From: CAZTAK01 sp964611585
Lineage (GTDB): Bacteria; Pseudomonadota; Alphaproteobacteria; SHVP01
Direction: 5' to 3'
Length of the DNA: 20,783 nucleotides
Assembly (NCBI GenBank): GCA_964611585.1
Contig: CAZTAK010000049.1
Coordinates: forward strand, 1 to 20,783
The translations under genes and the position numbers were made by a program. Positions 1 to 6,740 of this stretch are shown one piece after another (the stretch's first letter is position 1; each line of letters starts with the position of its first letter). Below the pieces are notes generated by a model. It did not search any database. It saw nothing but the letters and a program-made list of their open reading frames with translations, and had not been told where the DNA came from.

Positions 1-137
1 AAGCGCCCGAAATATGATGATTTGCCGATCCAAGTCAACGCCAAAACGCGCAAACGCAACCGCGCGCCGCCCCTATGGCTTGCGTGGCCGCCTCCGTTCG
101 TCCATACACCGATTGTGGGGCTAATATAATAAAGACC
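1..137. other. Left-edge sequence upstream of rlmB, no assignable gene
   Basis: One plus-strand frame stays open from base 1 to a TAA at 127-129 and could be the last 42 codons of a gene starting outside the window. The residues are basic at first, then rich in Pro and Trp, and match no family I recognise. The minus strand offers only short frames. I would not annotate a protein here without the upstream sequence. The AT-rich stretch at 121-137 is described separately as a promoter. Confidence 0.3.
125..130 (+). promoter_or_regulatory. Consensus -10 box (TATAAT) directly before rlmB
   Basis: A perfect TATAAT lies 7 bases before the ATG at 138, in otherwise GC-rich DNA. Initiation about 7 bases after the box would put the first transcribed base at or next to the A of the ATG, giving a leaderless message. 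No Shine-Dalgarno sequence is visible before that ATG, which fits. No good -35 box is seen at 16-18 bp spacing, so the call rests on the -10 match and the spacing. Confidence 0.4.
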
Positions 138-962
138 ATGGCGGCAGGCAAGCACTTGAAAAGGCGGCGCCAAACGCCGGAAAATCGGGCGAAAGGGCGA
201 AAGGAGGGCGGTCTCGCGCCCTATTGGCTCTATGGCGGCCATGCGGTGCTGGCGGCGGTGGCGAATCCGGCGCGCCCGATCAGCCGAATTGTGGCGACGG
301 CGGCCGCCGCGCAGCGGCTGGGCCCGCCGCTGGAGTGCGCGCTCGAGACCCGGAACCAGGCCCGGAACCAGGCCATCGCCCCGGAAATGCTCGATTCCGA
401 GGCGATTCGCGATCTGCTGCCGCGCGATGCCGTCCATCAGGGGATCGCCGCCCGGGTCGAGCCGCTGGCGCCGGCCGCCCTCGAGACCATGGGACCGGCT
501 GCCGGGGGCGATGTCGTATTGGTGCTCGATCAGGTGACGGACCCCCACAACGTTGGCGCAATCCTGCGCTCGGCGGTCTTTTTCGGCGCCCGCGCCGTGG
601 TGGTAAGCGAACGCCACGCCCCGCCGGAGAGCGGCGTCCTGGCCAAGGCCGCCTCAGGCGCGCTGGAAAGCATGCCGCTGGTCCGGGTGACGAACCTGGC
701 GCGGGCGCTCGGCGCCCTCAAGGGCGAGGGCTACTGGTTGGTCGGACTCGATGCCGACGCGCCCGCGGTCCTTGCCGCCGGACGCACGCCAACGGTGCTG
801 GTGCTGGGCGCCGAGGGCACGGGCCTCCGTCGCCTGACCGCGGAAACCTGCGATTCGCTGGCCCGGATCGAGGCCGCCCCGGCGGCGGCCGTCGCGCCGC
901 CCAGTCTCAATGTATCGAACGCGGCCGCCGTGGCGCTGGCACTTGTGCGCCAAGCGCAGTGA
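138..962 (+). CDS. rlmB: 23S rRNA (guanosine-2'-O)-methyltransferase RlmB, TrmH/SpoU family
   Basis: This is a cytoplasmic SAM-dependent 2'-O-methyltransferase of the SPOUT class. In E. coli RlmB modifies G2251 in the ribosomal P-site loop. The 274-residue product begins with a basic tail, then an N-terminal substrate-binding domain starting LYGGHAVLAAV. The catalytic domain has SpoU motif 1 (LDQVTDPHNVGAILRSA, with the conserved Asn and Arg), motif 2 (LVLGAEGTGL) and motif 3 (PPSLNVSNAAAVAL), which form the knotted SAM site. The frame is open from an ATG at 75, but 138 is preferred. The 21 extra residues there are not family-like, and the consensus -10 box lies between the two ATGs. Length is normal for the family. 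In many alphaproteobacteria rlmB is followed by tRNA, tuf and secE genes. Here it is followed by non-coding debris, so it marks the edge of an accessory region. Other TrmH-family methylases are the main alternative. Confidence 0.88.
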   Translation: MAAGKHLKRRRQTPENRAKGRKEGGLAPYWLYGGHAVLAAVANPARPISRIVATAAAAQRLGPPLECALETRNQARNQAIAPEMLDSEAIRDLLPRDAVHQGIAARVEPLAPAALETMGPAAGGDVVLVLDQVTDPHNVGAILRSAVFFGARAVVVSERHAPPESGVLAKAASGALESMPLVRVTNLARALGALKGEGYWLVGLDADAPAVLAAGRTPTVLVLGAEGTGLRRLTAETCDSLARIEAAPAAAVAPPSLNVSNAAAVALALVRQAQ

Positions 963-971
963 GGGTCACGG

Positions 972-991
972 CGCCTGAGGGCCGCCAGGCG
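972..991 (+). terminator. GC-rich hairpin just after rlmB, possible terminator
   Basis: The arms CGCCTG (972-977) and CAGGCG (986-991) form a perfect 6-bp stem with an 8-base loop, starting 9 bases after the rlmB stop. No T-run follows, so it is at most a weak or factor-assisted terminator. Confidence 0.25.
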
Positions 992-1189
992 GTGCCCGGC
1001 CCCGCCACACACCGCCGGGATGACCGCCGCCGCACCCTGCACTATGGATGCGCGCAGAACGGACAAGGCCGAACCCGGCCGCGCGGCGATGATTTCGGCA
1101 ACGATCGCCGTTGCCTTTTCGCGGATTCGGCTTTTTTTCAGGTGTCTCCGCTCCCAGGCGGGCCGAGTGTGCTGTTGGACCGTCCTGCG

Positions 1190-1480
1190 TAGCACCGTCG
1201 AGTGCCTTGAATCGCTGGGCGGTCGCATCGGAGGTAATCTTTTCCGCCTCATCTTCAGTAATTTGACGCGCCTGTTTTGGCGCAGGTCTCATGCCGGGAT
1301 AGGCCGTCACCACCCACACGACGCGTCGCCGTCGTGGAGCGGCTGAAGCACAACCGTCTTCCCTTTCCAGACGATGTTTCGGCGAAACTGCTGTTCTCGT
1401 TTCGTGATGTAGTAGGGGCCCATGCGGCCGTTCGCGATCACCTCGGGGATCTCGCGGATCAGCGTTTCGGGATTCGACAT
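1190..1480 (-). pseudogene. Frameshifted small protein, possibly a PBECR/RelE-like nuclease remnant
   Basis: Reading minus from an ATG at 1480, the protein starts MSNPETLIREIPEVIANGR and continues through YYITKREQQF and KGKTVVLQPLHDGD until a stop at 1307-1309. The next minus frame carries a natural continuation, VWVVTAYPGMRPAP, then an acidic and charged tail, starting within 12 bases of that stop. A one-base change near 1319-1327 would join them into a protein of roughly 100 residues. The pattern (ANGRMGPYY, a basic strand, KGKTVVLQPL, then a WVVTAYPG-type strand) resembles small barnase/EndoU/RelE-like nuclease domains of phage and polymorphic toxins. That family call is from memory and weak. 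The left boundary is uncertain because the second frame runs on to 966 in low-quality sequence. Confidence 0.4.
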
Positions 1481-1722
1481 CCCTGCCGCGCGGCGATGAG
1501 GCCGACAGATCGCAGTAGAGTGAGGATCGTTTGCGTCCACTGACGCTATCTGTGCGCGTTCCGAATCAGTAGGTTTTCCGGGCGGGACAGAACCAATAGA
1601 AGGAACAGCCGCGGCGGCCCTGATCAACCCGGGTGTGCTGCCGGGCCATATTGCTCAGTCCGGCCACCCGGTAGTCGCACCCCCGCCGCGGCGCCTCCGC
1701 TCGGGACGATCTCCTTAGCCCC

Positions 1723-2811
1723 TCAATCGCCATCTTCGATCGGGAGAAAGTCCTCGTCGAATCCGAACTTGCGCGGCCCAAATACTTCCAGGGCTTCCGG
1801 GGTGCGCATGATCGGTGCGCAACTGACGCCGATAACCTTGACGCGCTGCCCGTATCTCAGGGTTTCCGTCGTCACCGGCTCGCCCGATTCGCGATCGACG
1901 ACACAGACCAGGTCCGGCACGATCGCCTTCGTCACGCCGTCAACCTTGGCGATCAGATTCTCGTTCTGGAAGATGATCTCCATCCGGCTGCCGCTACCGT
2001 CGAGCGCGTCGAGAACGCAGGTGCCGACAGTCCAGCCACCTTTGACCTCGCGCAACAGATCGACGATCTTGCCGTCGAACAACACTTTGCAGTGGTTGTA
2101 GTAGGGGGTGCTGCGCAGATAGGTAAGCAGCCCTTCGATCGGATCACCCTGCCGGCGGCCCTCTGCAATCGCCTTGCCCGCCCCGATCGCCAGCGACAGC
2201 GTGCCGCCGACCGCGGTGTCCTTGGCTTGGCGGCCGGTCATGGGGTAGCACGACAGGCCGGCGCCCAGGCCCATCTCGGTGGCGATGGCGCGCAGTTTGT
2301 TTTCCGTCGATTTGGCGTCGTTGGCGTAGACGACGACGTGCTCCAGGTGCTCGTTAACGATAATCGCCGGCGATGCGTCGACGCCGTAGACGTTGAACGT
2401 CACCATCTGCACCTCGGGAAAGGCCCTGCCCATGCCGTCGGCATCGACGACCGGGAGTCCGCGCCGCGCCGCCACGGCGAGCGGTACGATCGAGTTCACG
2501 CCGCCAATCTCGGCCGAAATGATGGCGCCGGCTTTGCGGCCCGTGAGCTCCTCGAGCTTGGTCACCGCGAGGTCCATGTCGTCGCCGCAAATGAGCTTCT
2601 CGATGAAAATGGTCGGGGCGCCAATGTAGGCGACCGGGAAAACGGCCGTGTCATCGTCAAGCTCGTCCAGCGATATCAGATCCGGGGGGCCGTGCTCCTC
2701 GATGGCATACTGCGCGGCGAGCCGGCCGATGTAAGGATCACCACCGCCACCGGTGCCGAGAAAAGCGGCGCCGCGGGCGAAATCCTCAAGAATGTCTAGG
2801 GTCAGTTTCAT
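1723..2811 (-). CDS. DUF917 / S-methyl-thiohydantoin desulfurase-like protein, third copy
   Basis: This 362-residue protein is last in the minus-strand operon. DUF917 (Pfam S-Me-THD) proteins are linked to hydantoin and thiohydantoin breakdown, but their chemistry is little characterised. Family marks are a glycine-rich GTGGGG loop at residues 19-24 after an RGAAFL helix, GAPTIFIEKL, GGVNSIVPL, VVDADGMGRAFPE, the segment FQNENLIAKVDG, and a C-terminal PIMRTPEALEVFGPRKFGFDEDF. The upstream frame is open to 3177, but that part is a shadow of the HyuA gene. The ATG at 2811 matches the starts of the paralogues and has a modest AAAGAG upstream. The HyuA-like gene ends 31 bases before it, so the two are probably cotranscribed and act together. 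It differs most from the other two copies, for example GDPYIG in place of NPYLG or SPYLG. Substrate is unknown. Confidence 0.85.
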   Translation of the reverse strand: MKLTLDILEDFARGAAFLGTGGGGDPYIGRLAAQYAIEEHGPPDLISLDELDDDTAVFPVAYIGAPTIFIEKLICGDDMDLAVTKLEELTGRKAGAIISAEIGGVNSIVPLAVAARRGLPVVDADGMGRAFPEVQMVTFNVYGVDASPAIIVNEHLEHVVVYANDAKSTENKLRAIATEMGLGAGLSCYPMTGRQAKDTAVGGTLSLAIGAGKAIAEGRRQGDPIEGLLTYLRSTPYYNHCKVLFDGKIVDLLREVKGGWTVGTCVLDALDGSGSRMEIIFQNENLIAKVDGVTKAIVPDLVCVVDRESGEPVTTETLRYGQRVKVIGVSCAPIMRTPEALEVFGPRKFGFDEDFLPIEDGD

Positions 2812-2842
2812 TACGAACTCTTTCGGGTGGTGTTGCGCGGGT

Positions 2843-4393
2843 TCAGCTCTTGCTCGTCGACAGATCGCCAACGGCCTTGGCGCGCAGGCGAACAGCGCCG
2901 CCGGGCATGTAGGTGAGCGGAAGCTCTTCGAGCTCAACGATTTCGATACTGTCGGGTACCGCCCCGGCCTCGATGGCTTTTTGTTTGGCTTCGTCGCCAG
3001 CGATTTCGAGGGCCTTCTCGCGCCCCAGCTGTTCGTAAGAGAACACCCGGTCGATCTCGCCGCCGATCTGGGCGATGGCGGCGCCAATCGCGTTCGCCAC
3101 GGCCGCGTGGTCGGGGGTGATGGTGTCGGTCGTACCGGCGATTTTCCGCGACACGAGGATCGACCCGCCGCCGACAAGAATCAGCGGCACCGGGTCGGCG
3201 CTGGTTTTCATACGATCGATGCCGATCTCGATCTTTTTGTGAATCTCGTCGAGTGCCTTCTCGACTACCGGCTTGCTGGTCCCCGCTACCCGCGTGCGAT
3301 CCCCGATATCGACGGTTCCGGATGCGACGGCAATGTCCGTGGCTGTCAGGGTGTCGCCGCCAAAGACGAGACCCTTTTCCACCAGGCGGTAGCCGACCGA
3401 TTCGGGGCCGACGGAAATATCGTCTTCGCCCCGGACGAGGCTGCCGCCGCCCAGACCAAGTGCGGTCAGATCCGGCATCCGAAAATTCGTGCGAACGCCT
3501 CCGACATCGACGGCAATAGAGGATTCGCGCGGGAATCCGTTTGCAAGAACGCCAATATCCGTGGTCGTGCCGCCGATATCGGCGACGATGGCGTCTTTGA
3601 CATCGCACAGGTATGCGGCGCCGCGCATCGAGTTTGTCGGCCCCGAGGCAAAGGTGAGAACGGGATAGTGCTCGACCATCTCCGCGTTCATCAGGGTGCC
3701 GTCGTTCTGCGAGATATAGAACGGGGCATCGATCCCCAGATTGGCCAGCGCCTCGCGGAACGATGTCACCACGCGAGACGAGAGCGCGGCGAGGCTTGCG
3801 TTCATGACCGCCGCGTTTTCGCGTTCGATCAGCCCAATGCGGCCAATGTTGTGGGATAGCGTCACCACCGCGTCTGGAACCTCCTCGCGGATTATCTCCG
3901 CGGCGCGTTCCTCCTGCGCCGGATTGACCTGGCAGAAAACACCGGCGACGGCGAAAGAGTAGATTCCCTCGGCCTTGAAGTCGCGCGCCGTCGCCGCGAT
4001 CTCTTTCTCGTCCAACGCAACGTTCTCGCGTCCATCGAACTGGTAACCGCCGCGCACCATGTGGCGATTCTGGGCGACTTTGCTGCGCATATCACCTGGC
4101 CAATCGATCATCGGCGGCAGCAGCCGCGCGGCCGGCAGCGCAATTCTGATGACGCCAACCTCGAGGAGGTGCTTGCGTTCGACGAACGCATTGGTGAAAT
4201 GCGTCGTGCCGATCATTACGGTGTCGATCGCCGATTTGTCCGCTTTGCCATCCTTGAGGACGGTTTCGATCGCGGTGGTGATGCCGGAACTGACATCCTC
4301 TGTTGTCGTCGTCTTGCAGCTGGACTTGATCTTTTCACCGTCCATCAAGACAGCGTCGGTGTTGGTGCCGCCGACGTCCACGCCTATGCGCAT
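2843..4393 (-). CDS. hyuA: HyuA-like hydantoinase/oxoprolinase-family ATPase subunit, second copy
   Basis: Members of this family use ATP to open hydantoin-like or 5-oxoproline rings through an actin/sugar-kinase fold. The 516-residue protein opens with the phosphate-binding strand-turn GVDVGGTNTDAVLMDG (residues 4-19). It has TTHFTNAFVER, which is typical of the N-terminal Hydant_A_N domain, then the central domain with a second nucleotide loop IGGTTTDIGVLANGFPRES, then LGLGGGSLVRG, and near the C-terminus VGGGSILVSRKIAG. It is much shorter than classical HyuA (about 690 residues) and lacks the extra C-terminal region. It looks like the short class that pairs with DUF917 rather than HyuB. 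The ATG at 4393 has a good AGGGAGA site just upstream. It is closely related to the copy at 6733-8277. The 101-bp AT-rich gap before it may hold an internal promoter. Hydantoinase-family membership is firm; substrate is inferred. Confidence 0.88.
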   Translation of the reverse strand: MRIGVDVGGTNTDAVLMDGEKIKSSCKTTTTEDVSSGITTAIETVLKDGKADKSAIDTVMIGTTHFTNAFVERKHLLEVGVIRIALPAARLLPPMIDWPGDMRSKVAQNRHMVRGGYQFDGRENVALDEKEIAATARDFKAEGIYSFAVAGVFCQVNPAQEERAAEIIREEVPDAVVTLSHNIGRIGLIERENAAVMNASLAALSSRVVTSFREALANLGIDAPFYISQNDGTLMNAEMVEHYPVLTFASGPTNSMRGAAYLCDVKDAIVADIGGTTTDIGVLANGFPRESSIAVDVGGVRTNFRMPDLTALGLGGGSLVRGEDDISVGPESVGYRLVEKGLVFGGDTLTATDIAVASGTVDIGDRTRVAGTSKPVVEKALDEIHKKIEIGIDRMKTSADPVPLILVGGGSILVSRKIAGTTDTITPDHAAVANAIGAAIAQIGGEIDRVFSYEQLGREKALEIAGDEAKQKAIEAGAVPDSIEIVELEELPLTYMPGGAVRLRAKAVGDLSTSKS

Positions 4394-4430
4394 GATTCTC
4401 CCTGCCCTTTACTCGTTGAGGGTAAGCCTC

Positions 4431-4446
4431 TTTTTATGAATAAAAA
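4431..4446. promoter_or_regulatory. Perfect AT inverted repeat at the internal promoter
   Basis: TTTTTAT (4431-4437) and ATAAAAA (4440-4446) form a perfect 7-bp inverted repeat with a 2-base centre. It overlaps the predicted -10 box and start site of the internal promoter, where a repressor would bind. It could also be a small hairpin in the leader. No regulator gene is present in the window to pair with it. Confidence 0.35.
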
Positions 4447-4474
4447 CATATCGTTACGGACAATGTCCCGTCAA
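4445..4474 (-). promoter_or_regulatory. Candidate internal sigma-70 promoter before the second HyuA gene
   Basis: On the minus strand TTGACG (4474-4469) is followed after 18 bases by TATGTT (4450-4445), five and four matches of six to the consensus boxes. Transcription would begin near 4438, about 45 bases before the ATG at 4393. This gap of 101 bp is the largest and most AT-rich inside the DUF917/HyuA part of the cluster. It would let the last HyuA-DUF917 pair be expressed separately. Confidence 0.4.
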
Positions 4475-4494
4475 GCGCCGAGTCCACAAAACAC

Positions 4495-5580
4495 TCATCC
4501 GCCGATCGGCTCAAACGGGTCGTCAAGACCGAAGGCGGCCGGCCCAAATACCGCGAGAGCCTCAGGCGTGCACATGATGGCCGGCGCACCGACGCCGATC
4601 ACCGCGACGCGTTGACCGTAGCGCAAGGCCTCTGTCGTGATCGGTTCGGCAGTGTCCTGGTCCAGGATACAAATGAGATCGGGCACGACGACGGCATTTT
4701 TGCCGCCTTGGCGCGCCACCAGGTTTTCGTTCTGAAAATCGATCTCCATCCGGCCAGAAAAGTCGCCGGCGCCCGCGATAGTGGCCCGACCGACGGCAAA
4801 GCCGCGCGTCGTGCGGCGCTCCATGTCGACGATCTTGCCCTCGAATATGAGTCGGGCGTCGCCATAGGTGTCGCACTCGTTCAGGTAACGGCACAAAGCT
4901 TCTAACGGGTCGCCCCCTCGGGCCCGGGCTTCGCGAATTGTTTGTCCGATCTCGATCGCCAAGGTCAGAGTGCGGCGGATACTGTATTTTTTGACCTCGG
5001 CGCCGGTCATCGGATAGATGGCGACCGCCGCATGACCGCCCATGCGAATGCAGTCGCCGCGGGCCAACCATTCTGCGGTCGCGTTGTCGCGAGCATTCAG
5101 GATCACCGAGTTGCCGTGAACATCGGCAAGTGACATAGGCGACGCTCTGACTCCGAAGACACTGAACGTCACCATTTGCAGTTCTGGAAAAGCCCGGCCC
5201 ATGCCGTCGGCGTCGATCACGGGAATGCCGCGCCGGGCGCCGACGATCAGCGGCACCACCGAGTTCGTGCCGCCGGCCTCAATCGGCATCGTGGCATAAG
5301 CGGGACGGCCGAAAAAATTCTCAAGGCACTCAAGGGCGCGCACGTTTTCGTCCGGCACCAAAAGCTTTTCGATCGAGATCGTCGGGGCGCCCATGCCGGC
5401 AGTCGGGATGACGAGAGCGTCATCGGGCACTTCATCGACGCCGATCACTTCGACCTCAAAGCCATCCTTCATCACCCGTTCAAGCAGCAATTTTCCCAAG
5501 TACGGATTGCCGCCGCCGCCGGTGCCGAGGAAGGCGGCGCCGCGCGCCAGATCATCCAGATTCTCGATGCGCAACATCAT
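4495..5580 (-). CDS. DUF917 / S-methyl-thiohydantoin desulfurase-like protein, second copy
   Basis: This 361-residue protein carries the full set of family marks: RGAAFLGTGGGGNPYLG with the glycine loop at residues 19-24, GMGAPTISIEKLL, GGTNSVVPLIVGARRG, VIDADGMGRAFPELQMVTF, YPMTGAEVKK, FQNENLVARQGG, and PAIMCTPEALAVFGPAAFGLDDPF at the C-terminus. The frame is open further upstream, but that is the shadow of the preceding gene. Two adjacent ATGs lie at 5580 and 5577, and a GAGAGGG site 8 bases before the first supports 5580. It follows the DUF917 gene ending at 5607 by 26 bases, giving tandem DUF917 genes with no HyuA between them. It may form a mixed complex with its neighbour, or act on a related substrate. 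No signal peptide or membrane segment is seen, so it is probably cytoplasmic. Confidence 0.87.
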   Translation of the reverse strand: MMLRIENLDDLARGAAFLGTGGGGNPYLGKLLLERVMKDGFEVEVIGVDEVPDDALVIPTAGMGAPTISIEKLLVPDENVRALECLENFFGRPAYATMPIEAGGTNSVVPLIVGARRGIPVIDADGMGRAFPELQMVTFSVFGVRASPMSLADVHGNSVILNARDNATAEWLARGDCIRMGGHAAVAIYPMTGAEVKKYSIRRTLTLAIEIGQTIREARARGGDPLEALCRYLNECDTYGDARLIFEGKIVDMERRTTRGFAVGRATIAGAGDFSGRMEIDFQNENLVARQGGKNAVVVPDLICILDQDTAEPITTEALRYGQRVAVIGVGAPAIMCTPEALAVFGPAAFGLDDPFEPIGG

Positions 5581-5606
5581 GTTCGGAACCCTCTCACGCC
5601 GCGCGG

Positions 5607-6740
5607 TTAGGCGAGTTCTTCGAGGGGCCGAAATTTCTCGTCGATGCCGAAGTTCGGCGGCCCGACGATTTCCAGCGCTTCCGGCGTGCGCAGAATCGGT
5701 GGCGCGCTTACGGCCATGACGCGGACGCGTTGGCCGTAACGAAGACCATCGGTGGTGATCGGCTCGGCCGTCTCGCGGTCGCAGATGCACACGAGGTCGG
5801 GGACGATGGCGCGGGTCTTGCCGTCGATCCGCGCCACCAGGTATTCGTTCTGAAACGTCACTTCCAGGGTTCCCCGCGACGCGCCGGTGCCCTCCATGAT
5901 GGCCCGGCCAAGCGCGAAGCCACGCGATGTTTCGCGCAACACATCGGCAATCTTGCCGTCGAAGATGACCTCGCAATGGCTGTAGTACTCGGTTGTTCGC
6001 AGATAGGCCGTGAGCGCTTCGAACGGGTCGGTCGAGGCCTCGCGGGCGCGCCGGATGGTACGGCCGATCTCCAACCCCAGTGACATTGTATCTCGTACGG
6101 CGACGCGTTTGACTTCGGCGCCGGTCATCGGATAAATGCCCATGTGCGCCATGCCGCCCATCTGGACGCAGATAACGCGGGCCAGACCTTCAGCGGATTT
6201 GTTGCTGCGTGCCTCGATCACCACGCACTCGCCGTACTCATTCGTCATCGTAAAAGGCGAGGTGCTGATGCCGTAGATGCTAAAGCTCACCATCTGCAAC
6301 TCCGGGAAGGCGCGGCCCATGCCGTCGGCGTTGATCACAGGTAGGCCCAACTGGGCGCCAACGATCAACGGCGTCACCGAATTGGCGCCGCCCATCTCCA
6401 CGGGCATGGTGGCGAAAGCCTTTTGCCCAAGGTGATCCTCGAGGCGGCGCAAGGCGATGGAGGTTTCGTCGCCGCGCTGTAGCTTTTCAATGCCGATCGT
6501 CGGCGCGCCCATCCCGGCGGTTGGGATAACCAACGCGTCGTCTGGAACCTCGTCAACGCTGATGATATCGACCGTCTTGCCTTCCGCCATGATTCGTTCG
6601 GCCAGGAGGCGACCCAGGTAGGGACTGCCGCCGCCGCCGGTGCCAAGGAAGGCGGCGCCGCGGCAGAAATCCTCAAGATCGTCCGCCCGCAAGACGAGTT
6701 CCGAGGTGGACGAGCCGGCGTCTTGCTTGCCCTCAGACAT
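5607..6740 (-). CDS. DUF917 / S-methyl-thiohydantoin desulfurase-like protein, first copy
   Basis: This 377-residue protein is about 15 residues longer than its paralogues because of a hydrophilic N-terminal extension (MSEGKQDAGSSTSEL). The rest follows the family: RGAAFLGTGGGGSPYLG (glycine loop 33-38), PTAGMGAPTIGIEKL, GGANSVTPLIVGAQLG, VINADGMGRAFPELQMVSF, YPMTGAEVKR, FQNEYLVARIDG and PILRTPEALEIVGPPNFGIDEKF. Its ATG at 6740 overlaps the end of the upstream HyuA-like gene by 8 bases (stop at 6735-6733), a layout typical of translational coupling. The coupling suggests that the two products are made in matched amounts and form a complex, with HyuA supplying the ATP-dependent step. An Asn replaces the usual Asp in its NADGMG motif. 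The exact reaction is unknown. Confidence 0.88.
   Translation of the reverse strand: MSEGKQDAGSSTSELVLRADDLEDFCRGAAFLGTGGGGSPYLGRLLAERIMAEGKTVDIISVDEVPDDALVIPTAGMGAPTIGIEKLQRGDETSIALRRLEDHLGQKAFATMPVEMGGANSVTPLIVGAQLGLPVINADGMGRAFPELQMVSFSIYGISTSPFTMTNEYGECVVIEARSNKSAEGLARVICVQMGGMAHMGIYPMTGAEVKRVAVRDTMSLGLEIGRTIRRAREASTDPFEALTAYLRTTEYYSHCEVIFDGKIADVLRETSRGFALGRAIMEGTGASRGTLEVTFQNEYLVARIDGKTRAIVPDLVCICDRETAEPITTDGLRYGQRVRVMAVSAPPILRTPEALEIVGPPNFGIDEKFRPLEELA

Larger units (their letters stand above)
963..1722. other. 760-bp stretch without an intact gene
   Basis: This stretch separates rlmB from the convergent 3' end of the DUF917/HyuA operon. Several frames are open on both strands, but most are products of high GC content. 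The only segment that reads like real protein is the broken minus-strand sequence near 1190-1480. No clear terminator for the minus-strand operon was seen after 1723; only a short CG-rich palindrome lies near 1685-1694. I see no tRNA or intact mobile element. Confidence 0.6.

Noticed and set aside
224..1192. Plus-strand open frame of 322 codons overlapping rlmB
   Set aside because: It is an Arg/Gly/Pro-rich shifted-frame shadow of rlmB, with no motifs and no ribosome-binding site.
2812..3177. N-terminal extension of the third DUF917 protein
   Set aside because: The extension is a frame-shifted reading of the HyuA gene end. The paralogues start at the position equivalent to 2811.
2092..3859. 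Long plus-strand open frames (235 and 368 codons) opposite the DUF917 and HyuA genes
   Set aside because: They are antisense to clearly conserved proteins and have no family-like content, as expected from codon bias in GC-rich DNA.
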